From positions 186,001-250,000 of the forward strand of contig CAVXLL010000017.1 of assembly GCA_963762575.1 (NCBI GenBank): a stretch of DNA of 64,000 nucleotides, read 5' to 3'. Position numbers and translations under genes: made by a program. The notes beneath the pieces are model-generated. The model was given only the letters and a program-made list of their open reading frames with translations. It was not told the origin of the DNA and did not search any database. Source of the stretch: AP-15 sp963762575 (GTDB taxonomy: Bacteria > Pseudomonadota > Alphaproteobacteria > ATCC43930 > CGMCC-115725). Of this stretch, positions 26,917-36,328 are shown piece after piece (the first letter of the stretch is position 1; the number at the start of each line of letters is the position of its first letter).

Positions 26917-28200
26917 ATGAAATTCGGACTTTTCTACGAGCATCAGCTGCCGCAGCCCTGGAGCGAGGACTCGGAGCTGCGGCTCTATCAGCAGGCGCTC
27001 GACCAGGTCGAGCTCGCCGACCGGCTCGGGATCGACCATGTCTGGGAGGTCGAGCACCATTTCCTCGAAGAGTATTCGCACTCTTCGGCGCCCGAGGTGT
27101 TCCTCGCTGCCTGTTCGCAGCGCACCAAGCGAATTCGCCTCGGCCACGGCATCACCTTGATGCCGCCCAACTACAACCATCCGGCCCGGGTCGCCGAACG
27201 CATTGCGACGCTCGATCTGGTGTCGAACGGCCGCGTCGAGTGGGGCACCGGCGAGTTGGCGACGGCCGTCGAAATGGGCGGGTTCGGGGTCGATCCGCAG
27301 GAAAAAGAGGCAATGTGGCAGGAGGCGACTGAGCAGGCCGCCAACATGCTCGCGATGCGGCCCTATCCGGGATTCCACGGACGCTGGTTCGACATGCCGT
27401 GCCGCAACCTGGTGCCGAAACCGGTGCAGAAGCCACATCCGCCGATGTGGGTCGCGTGCTCGCGCCGCGAAACGATCCACCGCGCCGCCAAAGCCGGGCT
27501 TGGCGCGCTGGCCTTCGCCTTTCTCGAACCCGAGCAAGCCGCGAGGTGGGTCGAGGAATATTACGGCATCATCAAATCGCCGGACTGCGTGCCGATCGGC
27601 CATAGTGTCAATCCGAACCTCGCGATCGTCACCGGCATGTCCTGCCACCCGGACGAGGCCGAGGCGATCCGCCGCGGGCTCGATGGCTTCCGGTTCTTTG
27701 GCTACTCGCTCGGCTATTACGCGGTATTCGGCGAGCACAGACCGGGACGGGCCGACCTTTGGCAGCGCTTTCTGCAGGTCAAGGACCAGCTGCCGGAAAA
27801 TGCCGGGCGCGGCGGCATCGGCACCCCGGCGCAACTGCGCGAGCATTTGAGCCGCTATGAGACGGCCGGCATAGACCAGGTCATGTTCGTTCAGCAGAGC
27901 GGCGCCAATCGGCACGAGCACATCTGCGAGTCGCTCGAAATCTTCGCCTCGCAGGTGATGCCGGAGTTCAAGCAACGCGAAGAAGCTCGCGCGGCGGAGA
28001 AGCGGCGCGAGCTGGCCCCCTATATCGAGGCCGCACTGGCGCGCAAGACGCGCATGCCGCCGGTCGCAGATGCCGACATTCCCCGTGTCGAAGCTTTCGG
28101 GCGCAAGGCCGCGTCGCCGATCCTCAGCTCCGACCGCGGCGGCGCTATCTCGATCCCGACCCAGGATCCGCTCGCCGCGCGCGAAGTTGGACGGCCTTAG
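26917..28200 (+). CDS. LLM-class flavin-dependent oxidoreductase
   Basis: 427 residues from the ATG at 26917 (a GTG lies directly before it). Luciferase-like features: MKFGLFYEHQLPQPW, IDHVWEVEHHFLEEYSHSSAPE, LGHGITLMPPNYNHPARVAERI, LDLVSNGRVEWGTGE and KPHPPMWVACSRRET. It is a different subgroup from the enzyme at 24533. The C-terminal 60 residues are charged and may be disordered. The LigJ-like hydratase gene follows after 131 bases. Confidence 0.88.
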   Translation: MKFGLFYEHQLPQPWSEDSELRLYQQALDQVELADRLGIDHVWEVEHHFLEEYSHSSAPEVFLAACSQRTKRIRLGHGITLMPPNYNHPARVAERIATLDLVSNGRVEWGTGELATAVEMGGFGVDPQEKEAMWQEATEQAANMLAMRPYPGFHGRWFDMPCRNLVPKPVQKPHPPMWVACSRRETIHRAAKAGLGALAFAFLEPEQAARWVEEYYGIIKSPDCVPIGHSVNPNLAIVTGMSCHPDEAEAIRRGLDGFRFFGYSLGYYAVFGEHRPGRADLWQRFLQVKDQLPENAGRGGIGTPAQLREHLSRYETAGIDQVMFVQQSGANRHEHICESLEIFASQVMPEFKQREEARAAEKRRELAPYIEAALARKTRMPPVADADIPRVEAFGRKAASPILSSDRGGAISIPTQDPLAAREVGRP

Positions 28201-28331
28201 GTATTCCACTGACGGTCTACTGAGGAACCCGCCAGGCGGCGTGCGATACCAGCAGCCACTGCTTGCCGCAATATGAAACGAACTTCCGGGTCAGGACGCC
28301 AGCGAGACAGAGACGAAAGAGGGCAGTTCCG

Positions 28332-29360
28332 ATGATCATTGATTGCCACGGCCACTACACGACCGCCCCTCGTCAGCACGAGGGATGGCGCAACGGGCAG
28401 ATCGAGGCGCAGAAGGTCGGCAAGCCACCGCCGCCGCGCCCGAGAATGACCGACGACGAGATCCGCGAGACGATCGTGGGCGGCCAGCTCAAGGTGCAGC
28501 GCGAGCGCGGCACCGATTTGACGATCTTCTCGCCGCGCGCCGCCGGCATGGGCCACCACCTTGGTGATGCCGCCACCAGCGAAACCTGGGCCGGCGCCTG
28601 CAACGAGCTGATCCACCGCGTTTGCTCTCTGTTCCCGAAGAATTTCATCGGTGTGGCGATGCTGCCGCAGAGTGCCGGCGTCCCGCCAAATCACTGCATC
28701 CCCGAAATCGACCGCTGCGTAACCGAATACGGTTTTATCGGCATCAATCTAAACCCCGATCCGTCCGGCGGGCATTGGCAGGACCCGCCGCTGTCGGACC
28801 GCTACTGGTATCCGGTCTACGAGAAGATGGTCGAGTACGACATTCCCGCCATGGTCCACGTCAGCGCCGCCTGCAATCCGGCGTATCACACGACAGGCTC
28901 GCACTACCTCAACGGCGACACGGTCGGCTTCAATCAGCTGATGGTGTCATCCGTGTTCAAGGATTTCCCGACCATCAAGTTCATCATTCCGCACGGCGGC
29001 GGCGCCGTGCCGTATCACTGGGGTCGCTTCCGCGGTCTGGCGCAGGACGCCAAGCTCGGGCTGCTCTCCGAACTTGTGCTGAAAAACATCTTCTTCGACA
29101 CTTGCGTCTACCACCTGCCCGGCCAGCAGCTGCTGGCGAAGGTCATTCCAGTGGATAACATCCTTTTCGCCTCCGAAATGATCGGCGCGGTTCGCGGCAT
29201 CGATCCGGAAACCGGTCAACACTACGACGACACCAAGCGCTACATCGACCAGCTTGCGTTGCCGGCGGAGGACAAGACGAAAATTTTCGAAGGCAATGCG
29301 CGCCGCGTATACGGCCGCTTGTCCAGGATGATCGAGAAGCAGTCCGCGACGGCTGTCTGA
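28332..29360 (+). CDS. Amidohydrolase-family hydratase, LigJ (4-oxalomesaconate hydratase)-like
   Basis: 342 residues. The N-terminus MIIDCHGHYTTAP places the metal-binding His6-x-His8 as in LigJ, with further candidate ligands in PAMVHVSA, PHGGGAVPYHWGR and the Glu of FASEMIGAVRGIDP. LigJ hydrates 4-oxalomesaconate in the protocatechuate 4,5-cleavage and gallate routes; it is a non-hydrolytic member of the amidohydrolase superfamily. No LigAB dioxygenase or other lower-pathway gene is visible here, so the exact substrate is unproven. It follows the second LLM gene on the same strand. Confidence 0.8.
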   Translation: MIIDCHGHYTTAPRQHEGWRNGQIEAQKVGKPPPPRPRMTDDEIRETIVGGQLKVQRERGTDLTIFSPRAAGMGHHLGDAATSETWAGACNELIHRVCSLFPKNFIGVAMLPQSAGVPPNHCIPEIDRCVTEYGFIGINLNPDPSGGHWQDPPLSDRYWYPVYEKMVEYDIPAMVHVSAACNPAYHTTGSHYLNGDTVGFNQLMVSSVFKDFPTIKFIIPHGGGAVPYHWGRFRGLAQDAKLGLLSELVLKNIFFDTCVYHLPGQQLLAKVIPVDNILFASEMIGAVRGIDPETGQHYDDTKRYIDQLALPAEDKTKIFEGNARRVYGRLSRMIEKQSATAV

Positions 29361-29424
29361 GCGCGCCTTCGATGATCAACATCCACCAAACCTCTCGGTC
29401 GGCAGTAGATGAGGGCCGTTTGCA

Positions 29425-30261
29425 TTGTCCGCGTTCCGCGTTCTTCAGCATCTCGTCAGTTCCTGCCTTGGCATGCGCACATCGAACCGGCTGCACCGCT
29501 ATATTTACGATGTCGCCTATGGCTTGCCGCAATGGCAGGAGATATCGACCTTCAACTACGGCTATGCGCCGTGCGACGGTGCCGTGGCGGAAGTCTGGCC
29601 GAACGAGCCCCATCAGATCCAGCTCTATGCCGAGGTAGCGAAGGCGGTTCAGGCTGCGGCGCGCACCCCCGAGCCCGCACGGCTGCTCGAGGTATGCTCC
29701 GGCCGAGGCGGAGGTCTCGCCCACCTCTACGCCGCGCTCTCGCCTCGGGCGACGATCGGGATCGATCGGTCGCTGACGGCGCTTCGGCACCGCCGTAACG
29801 GCAATGCCGCAATCGCGCGTCTGCAAGGGCATGCCCTCCAGCTCCCGTTTCCCGAGGCGAGCATCGATCTCGCGGTCAATGTCGAGGCGCTGGCCGATCT
29901 GCCAAAACTGCCGTTCCTGGAGGAAATCTGCCGCGTGCTCGCCGCAGACGGTATCTTTGCCGTAGCTGACACGATGCCGCATGGCCCGGAGGCTTGCCGT
30001 CTCGGGCTGATCGATTTGGGCCGGAAGTCCGGCCTCGAAATCGTATCCTTTCGCGACATCACGATAAATGTCTGTGAGGCTTGTCGCATTGACGACCAGC
30101 GCCGCAGAGAACTCGTCAACCGTTTGCCGCGCTATCTTCGGCCAATCGCTCGGGAATGGGTGTCTCTGCCCGGAACCACGCGGTTTGGGCAATTCGAGCG
30201 GAAGGAGCGGTGCTACTTCATCGCGGTGATGGTGAAGAACACGACACGCCTCCAATCATAG
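29425..30261 (+). CDS. Class I SAM-dependent methyltransferase
   Basis: Up to 278 residues from a TTG start; the ATG at 29473 would give 262. The SAM-binding loop is LLEVCSGRGGGLAHL, with the acidic post-II residue in IGIDRS. Motif IV-like ALQLPFPEASIDLAVNVE is followed by FLEEICRVLAADGIFAVAD. The N-terminal RYIYDVAYGLPQWQ resembles lipid and polyketide methyltransferases of the dimycocerosate type. The gene runs into the convergent sterol-desaturase-like gene with a six-base overlap. Confidence 0.75.
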   Translation: MSAFRVLQHLVSSCLGMRTSNRLHRYIYDVAYGLPQWQEISTFNYGYAPCDGAVAEVWPNEPHQIQLYAEVAKAVQAAARTPEPARLLEVCSGRGGGLAHLYAALSPRATIGIDRSLTALRHRRNGNAAIARLQGHALQLPFPEASIDLAVNVEALADLPKLPFLEEICRVLAADGIFAVADTMPHGPEACRLGLIDLGRKSGLEIVSFRDITINVCEACRIDDQRRRELVNRLPRYLRPIAREWVSLPGTTRFGQFERKERCYFIAVMVKNTTRLQS

Positions 30262-31011
30262 GATTTCGGTTCGAGGGGCACGCGAGAGGTTGGCCTTGAG
30301 CGCGCGGTCATGGTCGGGATGGAGCGTTCCCATCATCCGATCCCACCAGCTGAAATGCGTCGCATAATTGCAGCGGAAAAACTGATGATGCTGATCGTGA
30401 TGAGTGACGCCGACGAGCGGTGATGGCGGCCAGCACAATCGACCGCCATGCTCGTAGCCGGAATGGCCGACGACGCCGGTGATCTGATCATAGATCTTGT
30501 GTGCGAAGAGCACCGCGGGGGCGACGGGTATCAGAAAATGGGCAACCAACCAATAGGATTGCAAGAAAAGATTGTCGACCAGGCGATCGCTGTTGTTGGA
30601 CCAGACCACCGGCGTGATCGTCAAATGGTGCCACCGATGCACGCGCCGATAAAAAAACCGGGTGTGAATCAGTCGGTGCAACCAATAGAACCAGGTGTCG
30701 AACAGCACGAGCGAGGCGACGGCCGACAGCACTGTCCCGCCAATGCCAGGCAACGGCCGCAATCCCCAGCCGAGAGTGGTGTAACTCCAGTGACCGGCGC
30801 CGAGCATTGCCGCAATGACCGCCAGCGAAACAACGCTCTGCCTAAAGTCGCGCTTGATATGTGAAATTGGCGTCTGCCGGGCGGATTGGATTTTGATCGC
30901 GGTGCGGTTCAGCCGCGTGACAACCACGCAAGTGATCAGGTAACAGGCGAGCAAAGCGAAGAAGAAAACGGCAATAGTCGCCAACAGAAAACCGAACTGT
31001 CGAAAGAACAT
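30256..31011 (-). CDS. Sterol desaturase/fatty acid hydroxylase superfamily membrane protein
   Basis: 251-residue integral membrane di-iron protein. The eight-histidine boxes are visible as HRLIH, HRWHH and GVTHHDQHH, with further histidines in VVGHSGYEHGG. About four hydrophobic helices surround them (first at residues 5-28). It would hydroxylate or desaturate a lipid. The convergent methyltransferase overlap and possible lipid substrates of both suggest linked roles, which is inference. Confidence 0.85.
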   Translation of the reverse strand: MFFRQFGFLLATIAVFFFALLACYLITCVVVTRLNRTAIKIQSARQTPISHIKRDFRQSVVSLAVIAAMLGAGHWSYTTLGWGLRPLPGIGGTVLSAVASLVLFDTWFYWLHRLIHTRFFYRRVHRWHHLTITPVVWSNNSDRLVDNLFLQSYWLVAHFLIPVAPAVLFAHKIYDQITGVVGHSGYEHGGRLCWPPSPLVGVTHHDQHHQFFRCNYATHFSWWDRMMGTLHPDHDRALKANLSRAPRTEIL

Positions 31012-31114
31012 ATGCTGCCCATCCCCACTGCAGTTTGCATGTTAATCGATTGTGCGCGACGTCGATGGTCAGCGGCAATGGTAAAAGCCCCGACGTCATG
31101 AAACAGAAGCGGAG

Positions 31115-31241
31115 TCGCTCTCGCGGCAGCCGCGGGCCGGCCGGCGGGATTGCCTGACCGGCCCTTGACGAACCGCCCGCGCCGGTCCCGCAGTTCCTGT
31201 TCCCTCTGTTTTATCAGGTCGAGATCAGGCCACGGCAACTC
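31115..31241 (-). pseudogene. Fragment of a DUF5681-type protein
   Basis: About 40 codons reading ELPWPDLDLIKQREQ and RDRRGRFVKGRSGNPAGRP, the hallmark N-terminal segment of DUF5681 proteins often linked to phages and mobile regions. It is joined directly after the stop of the truncated hydantoinase gene, in another frame, and loses similarity right after NPAGRP. It is evidently one side of a rearrangement junction. Confidence 0.6.
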
Positions 31242-31243
31242 CT

Positions 31244-32271
31244 TCAACCGCAATTGCACCCGCTCACGGGCGCCGAAGCCCAGGAGCGTGGGCAGCAGAT
31301 CTCGTCGGTGGCGACGGTCTGGATCGCGCCGTGATTGGTCGCCTTCCACAAGGCCTCCTGGTCCTCGCGGAATTTGAGCGAGGGGCAGGTGTGGCAGATC
31401 TGGCCGTTCGGCCTTTTGTAGTCCTCGGCGGTGTACATCAGGTATTGGTGGAGGGTCTCGCCGTAGATCGGCACGCCCTTGGCGCGCGCCGCGGCGATCG
31501 CGGCGACCCCGGTCGCCGCCGAAGTGTGCATCATGTAGAGCGCTGATCCCTCGATATTGGCGGCCAGCCGGATGACCCGGTTGAACGACAGGTCGTCGGA
31601 GAGGGTGTTGTGCACCTCGGCCATGTTCTCGAAGCCGGTCCGGTCTTCGCAGATCAGCTTTTCGTACATGTGCATGACGATGTCGTTGTCCTCGGCGTGG
31701 ATCGCGGCGACCGCCGGCCTTTCGCCAGGACCTTCAGCACCTCCCAGATCTCGCCGAAATCTACCATGCGGCCTTTGCGGCTCGGGGTGATGTCGGTCGT
31801 GAAAATCTTGACCGAGGGGTGCCCGGCCTCAACGGCTTCGGCAAGTTGCGGCAGGACCTCGGCCGCGATCTTGCCCTGCACCATCGTGTGAAAGGCGTAG
31901 TCGCAATGGCAGGCGCCGGCCCATTCCTTCTGCCGCCGCTCGATCGCGCTCTGGACCCGATCGCCCCCCTCGACGAGAGCGAAGTCGATCATCGTCGTGG
32001 TCCCGCCGAAAAGGGCGGCGCGGCTGACGTCAGTCAGCTGGTGCTCGGTCGTGCCCGGCACGACGATCGGCCAGCGGCAATGGACATGCGGGTCGATGCC
32101 GCCCGGGATCACGATCTGTCCCGCGGCGTCGACGACCCGGTTTGCGCCGAGGCCGGCAAGGCTGCCCGGCGCACCGATCGCTGCATTTTTTCGCCGGCTT
32201 ACACCGATATCGGCTGGCTGCGGGCCCGAAGGAAGGGCGGCGAGACCGCCCGAGATCACGATGTCCAGCAT
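31244..32271 (-). pseudogene. Dihydropyrimidinase/hydantoinase, 3'-truncated and frameshifted
   Basis: The N-terminus is a normal cyclic amidohydrolase: metal site PGGIDPHVH, TTTMIDFAL, and Lys in HPSVKIFTTDITPS as the expected carboxylated metal bridge. A missing base near 31716 shifts the frame, and the protein resumes as MHMYEKLICEDRTGFENMAE, YMMHTSAATG and GETLHQYLMYTAEDY. After TVATDEICCP it turns into unrelated residues and stops at 31244, so roughly the last 150 residues, including the usual final metal-ligand Asp segment and C-terminal strands, are missing. It starts immediately after the cobW stop. Probably inactive. Confidence 0.75.
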
Positions 32272-33367
32272 TCAGCCTCCCTTTGATGGTGATTGGCAAA
32301 CTACAGGTGCGGCAAAGGCGAAATGCGCAAGGATTTCGGCGCGCGGGATGTCATGGACGATAAAGACCAGCCGGTTACGATGATCCTGGTCGGGCCAGTC
32401 GGGCAGCCACTCCGGGGCGAACATCGCATGCTGAGCCGCCTGCACGACGGCGGGGCGGTCGGGCCGGTCGGCAAAGCGCACAATCCCTTTGACCCGCAGC
32501 AGGTCGGCGCCGCGCTCGCGGGCCAAGCCTCCCAGAGCGCGGGCGAAGTCGAGCCGACTCAACTCGCCTTCGAGGATCACGACGAAGGCATCGATGCCGT
32601 GGGTGTGGGCGGCGACCGGCTCAAAGGGCATCACCGCAGTGGCCGAGGGTTTGCCATTGCCGAACACCACCAGGCCGGCATCCTCGGTTTCGGCCGCGAG
32701 GATGCGGTCGGCGCGGTCGTTGAGCGCATCGAGACGGCGGACGAGATTCGGGCCGAGCGGCACGAGGTCGGTCTTGGTGATCACCAGAGTATCCGCGAGC
32801 GCGGCCTGCCGCCCGGCCTCGGCGAAGCGGTCAAGACTGTCGGCGCCGATTTATTGCGTCGACGAGAGTAACGACCCGCGCCAAGTGCAATGAATGGTCG
32901 AGCATCGGATCGGCCCCCAATGTGAAGAGGATCGGGGCCGGGTCGGCGAGCCCGGTGGTTTCGATCACGACCCGGCGAAACCGCCTGATCTCGCCGGCGT
33001 CGCGGCGGTCGAGGAGGTCGCGCAAGGTGCGTGCGAGGTCTTCGCGCACCGCGCAGCACAAGCAGCCCCCCGGCAGTTCCAGCGCGCTGCCCTCGACGAA
33101 ATCGACGAGGTGATGGTCGATTGCGATCTCGCCGAGCTCGTTGATGATGACAGCCGTGTCGGCGAGTGCGGGCGAGACGAGGGCACGCCGCAGCAGCGTC
33201 GTTTTGCCACTGCCGAGAAACCCGGTCAGCACGGTCGTAGGCAAAGTTTCCGGCAGGGTCACGCTTAACCATTCTCCGGCGCGAAGTTCCGGCACCGATC
33301 GTTTCACGTCGAGCGCGGAGCGGCAAGACGGGCAGCAAAAGTAAGGCGCGGCAGTGACATAGGCCAT
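32272..33367 (-). CDS. CobW/COG0523-family GTPase with N-terminal Cys motif, frameshifted
   Basis: About 364 residues after correction. An N-terminal segment with FCCPSCRSALD, a CxxC-like motif unusual for this family, precedes the G domain: TGFLGSGKTTLL (Walker A), ELPGGCLCCAVREDL (the CxCC metal motif), IETTGLADPAPI and TKTDLVPLG. The frame breaks at 32848 with one extra base, then continues to the stop at 32272. COG0523 proteins are GTP-dependent zinc or cobalt chaperones. Adjacent to a metal-dependent hydantoinase gene with no gap, it may have loaded that enzyme. Divergent from livG. Confidence 0.75.
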
Positions 33368-33417
33368 TGCCTTCTGCCACCCGCGTCTGCATCATGCCTG
33401 CCATAAGTAGCGCGCAT

Positions 33418-34281
33418 ATGCGCGCCGGCGGAAGGCGAGGAAATGCGGGGGGCATTGTGTTCGACGACGTGAACGGCGGCGAGGTCTCTCCCGGAGAGGC
33501 GCAGCTCGCCGTCTCTACTGTGTCGAAGCATTTTGGCGGCGTGCGGGCGGTCGAGGCGGTGACGCTCTTGGTCCGCTCCGGCGAGCTGATCTCGGTCATC
33601 GGTCCGAACGGTGCGGGCAAGACCTCGCTCCTCAACATGATCAGCGGCTTCTACCGGCCCGACACCGGCAATATCGTCTTTGCGGGCAAGGACATCACCG
33701 GCGCCCGTCCTTCGCATGTCGCCGCGCTCGGGATCGCCCGCACGTTCCAGAATATCGCGCTGTTCGCCGGCATGACGGTGCTCGACAACATCATGCTCGG
33801 GCGTCACGTGCACATGAAGGCCGGAGTTCTGTCCTCCTTCATTTATTGGGGCCTGGCGCAGAAGGAGGAGATCGCGCATCGCGCACGGGCCGAAGAGCTG
33901 ATCGAGCTTCTCGAGCTCGAGGATCTGCGCAAGCAGCCGACGAGCGGGCTCGCTTATGGTCTGAGAAAACGCGTCGAGCTGGCGCGCGCGCTGGCGCTCG
34001 ACCCGAAATTGCTGCTGCTCGACGAGCCGATGGGCGGCATGAACCAGGAAGAAAAAGAGGACATGGCGCGCTTTATCCTCGACGTGAACCAGCAATGGGG
34101 CACGACGGTCATCCTGATCGAGCACGACATGGCGGTGGTGATGGACATCTCGGACCGCGTCGCCGTGCTCGACCGCGGCCGCAAGATTGCCGAAGGCAGC
34201 CCCGGCGAGGTGCAGCGCCACCCGGACGTGATCCGCGCCTATCTGGGTAGCGCCAAAGTTCGTGAAGAGGTCGCCGCATGA
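33418..34281 (+). CDS. Branched-chain-type ABC transporter ATP-binding protein LivG-like
   Basis: About 287 residues. The domain begins near LAVSTVSKHFGGVRAVEAV; Walker A GPNGAGKTS, Q-loop RTFQNIALFAGMT, a signature region LAYGLRKRVELARAL, Walker B LLLLDEPMGG and switch His IEHDM are present. The start is uncertain (33394, 33418, or a GTG at 33457). It lacks the LSGGQ consensus but matches the LivG variant. Its stop overlaps the acyl-CoA ligase start (ATGA). First gene of a six-gene uptake operon. Confidence 0.88.
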   Translation: MRAGGRRGNAGGIVFDDVNGGEVSPGEAQLAVSTVSKHFGGVRAVEAVTLLVRSGELISVIGPNGAGKTSLLNMISGFYRPDTGNIVFAGKDITGARPSHVAALGIARTFQNIALFAGMTVLDNIMLGRHVHMKAGVLSSFIYWGLAQKEEIAHRARAEELIELLELEDLRKQPTSGLAYGLRKRVELARALALDPKLLLLDEPMGGMNQEEKEDMARFILDVNQQWGTTVILIEHDMAVVMDISDRVAVLDRGRKIAEGSPGEVQRHPDVIRAYLGSAKVREEVAA

Positions 34282-36209
34282 CGCCGACGACACTCCCGCG
34301 TCTGTTGCGGCGCAACGCTGAACTGATGGCGGCACGGCCGGCAATCCGTGAAAAGAACCACGGCATCTGGCAGACATTTTCCTGGGCGCAGTATTGGGAG
34401 GAGGTGCGCGACTTTGCGCTGGGGTTGGCCGCGCACGGGTTTCGCCCCGGCGACAAGCTCGCGGTCATCGGCGACAACCGGCCCCGCCTTTATTGGGCGC
34501 AGGTTGCGGCCCAATGCCTCGGCGGCACGGCGGTGCCGATGTACCAGGACTCGATCGCCAGCGAGCTGGTCTTTGTGCTGAACCACGCCGAGGTTTCGGT
34601 CGTCGTCGCGGAGGACCAGGAACAGGTCGACAAGATCCTATCATTGCGGGACGAGCTGCCGCATCTCCAACTCGTCGTCTATGACGATCCGAAGGGGCTG
34701 CGGCACTACTCCAGCAACGGCCTCAAATTTTTCGCCGAGATGCAGGCAACCGGCCGCGAGTTCGGCGCGGCGCACCCTGGATACGTCGAAGCCGAGATCG
34801 ACAACGGCGATCCGGATAATCTGGCGCTCCTCACCTACACTTCGGGGACGACCGGCCGCCCGAAAGGGGTGATGCTGTCGCATGCCAATCTGCTGAGTTC
34901 TGCGCAGGGCTTTATTGCAGCGGAAGATATTCGCGCCACCGACGAACTCTTGTGCTACCTGCCGATGGCGTGGATCGGCAACTCGCTGTTCTCGCTGGTG
35001 CTGACCCTGCTCGTCGGGTTCACCTGCAACTGCCCGGAGCGGCCGCAGACCGTGCAGCGCGACCTGCGCGAGCTCGGCCCGACGATCGCCATCGCGCCGC
35101 CGCGGATCTGGGAGAACATGCTGACGCAGTTGCGGGTCAGGGCGGCGGATTCGACGCCACTGAAGCGTCGGCTCTTCGAATTCTTCCAAGGGCTCGCCGA
35201 GCCGGCGGAGCAGCGGAAAGGGGAAGGTAAACAAACCGCGCTGATCTCCCGGCTGAGCCTTGCGCTCGGCGAGGTGCTGATCTACGGGCCGGTGCGCGAC
35301 CAGCTGGGCTTGCGGCGGGCACGCTGGGTCTATACCGGCGGCGCACCGCTCGGTCCCGATACCTTCCGGTTCTTTCGCGCGTTCGGGGTCAACATCAAGC
35401 AGGTTTGGGGCTCGACCGAGCTCGCCGGTCTCGCCTCATTGCAGCCCGACGGAGAGGCGGACCCGGATACGGTCGGCCGGGTCACACCGGGTTCCGACGT
35501 GCGGATCGCCGAGGACGGCGAGGTGCTAATCCGCTCCGCCGCGGTATTCAAGGGATATTACAAGCAGCCCGAGGCCACCCACGAGACGATGACCGACGAC
35601 GGGTGGCTGCGCAGCGGCGATTCCGGCTTCGTCGACCACCGCGGCCATCTCGTCATCGTCGACCGCGCCAAGGATGTCGGCAAGCTGGCCGACGGCACGC
35701 CTTTCGCCCCGCAATTCGTCGAGAACAAGCTCAAATTCAGCCCGTTCATCGCCGAAGCGGTGGCTTTTGGCGATCGTCGGCCGTTCGTCGCCGCGATCGT
35801 CGCAATCGATCTGACCACAGTCGGGAACTGGGCGGAGCGGCGCAACCTCGCCTATACCTCGTTCCAGGATTTGAGCGCCAAGCCCGAGGTGCGGCGGCTG
35901 ATCGCCGGAGAGATCGCCGAGGTCAACGCCTCTTTGCCCGCGGCCGCGCGGCTGCGGCGCTTTGTGCTGCTCAACAAGGAATTCGACGCCGACGACAACG
36001 AGATCACCCGCACGCGCAAGATCCGCCGCCGCTTCGTCGCCGAGAAATACGCCGCCGTCATCGACGCGTTCTACAGCGCCGAGGCGGAAGTCGAGGTCAC
36101 CACCGAAATCACCTATGAGGACGGCCGGAAGGCGACTCTGACCTCGACGATCGTGATCGAGGACGTCCTCGAACCCGCGGAACCGGCGCGGGAACCGGCC
36201 TATGCCTAA
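34278..36209 (+). CDS. Long-chain acyl-CoA synthetase-like AMP-binding ligase within transporter operon
   Basis: 643-residue adenylate-forming enzyme. The AMP loop LTYTSGTTGRPKGVML, QVWGSTELAG (A5) and the hinge DDGWLRSGDSGFVDHRGHLVIVDRAKDV are visible, followed by DGTPFAPQFVENKLKFSP as in FadD15-type long or very long chain synthetases. It would activate an imported carboxylic acid to its CoA thioester. Position between livG and livH with a four-base overlap implies the transporter carries an acid such as a fatty or aromatic acid rather than an amino acid. Confidence 0.87.
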   Translation: MTPTTLPRLLRRNAELMAARPAIREKNHGIWQTFSWAQYWEEVRDFALGLAAHGFRPGDKLAVIGDNRPRLYWAQVAAQCLGGTAVPMYQDSIASELVFVLNHAEVSVVVAEDQEQVDKILSLRDELPHLQLVVYDDPKGLRHYSSNGLKFFAEMQATGREFGAAHPGYVEAEIDNGDPDNLALLTYTSGTTGRPKGVMLSHANLLSSAQGFIAAEDIRATDELLCYLPMAWIGNSLFSLVLTLLVGFTCNCPERPQTVQRDLRELGPTIAIAPPRIWENMLTQLRVRAADSTPLKRRLFEFFQGLAEPAEQRKGEGKQTALISRLSLALGEVLIYGPVRDQLGLRRARWVYTGGAPLGPDTFRFFRAFGVNIKQVWGSTELAGLASLQPDGEADPDTVGRVTPGSDVRIAEDGEVLIRSAAVFKGYYKQPEATHETMTDDGWLRSGDSGFVDHRGHLVIVDRAKDVGKLADGTPFAPQFVENKLKFSPFIAEAVAFGDRRPFVAAIVAIDLTTVGNWAERRNLAYTSFQDLSAKPEVRRLIAGEIAEVNASLPAAARLRRFVLLNKEFDADDNEITRTRKIRRRFVAEKYAAVIDAFYSAEAEVEVTTEITYEDGRKATLTSTIVIEDVLEPAEPAREPAYA

Positions 36210-36234
36210 AGGAAGAAAGGCTTGCAGTGATATC

Positions 36235-36299
36235 GTGCGTGCTTCGAAATCTTCACACGCTCTGAGAAGGCCGCAAGGCGGCCGTCTCGAAGCACGCAC
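36235..36299. repeat. Intergenic inverted repeat
   Basis: Outer arms GTGCGTGCTTCGA and TCGAAGCACGCAC (13 bases, perfect) enclose an inner hairpin GGCCGCAAGGCGGCC. It has the form of the CTTCGAGACGGCC repeats frequent in rhizobial genomes. It lies between the ligase and livH genes inside the operon. Confidence 0.8.
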
Positions 36300-36328
36300 C
36301 CGACTGATCCCATTACCTGAACCGGCCA

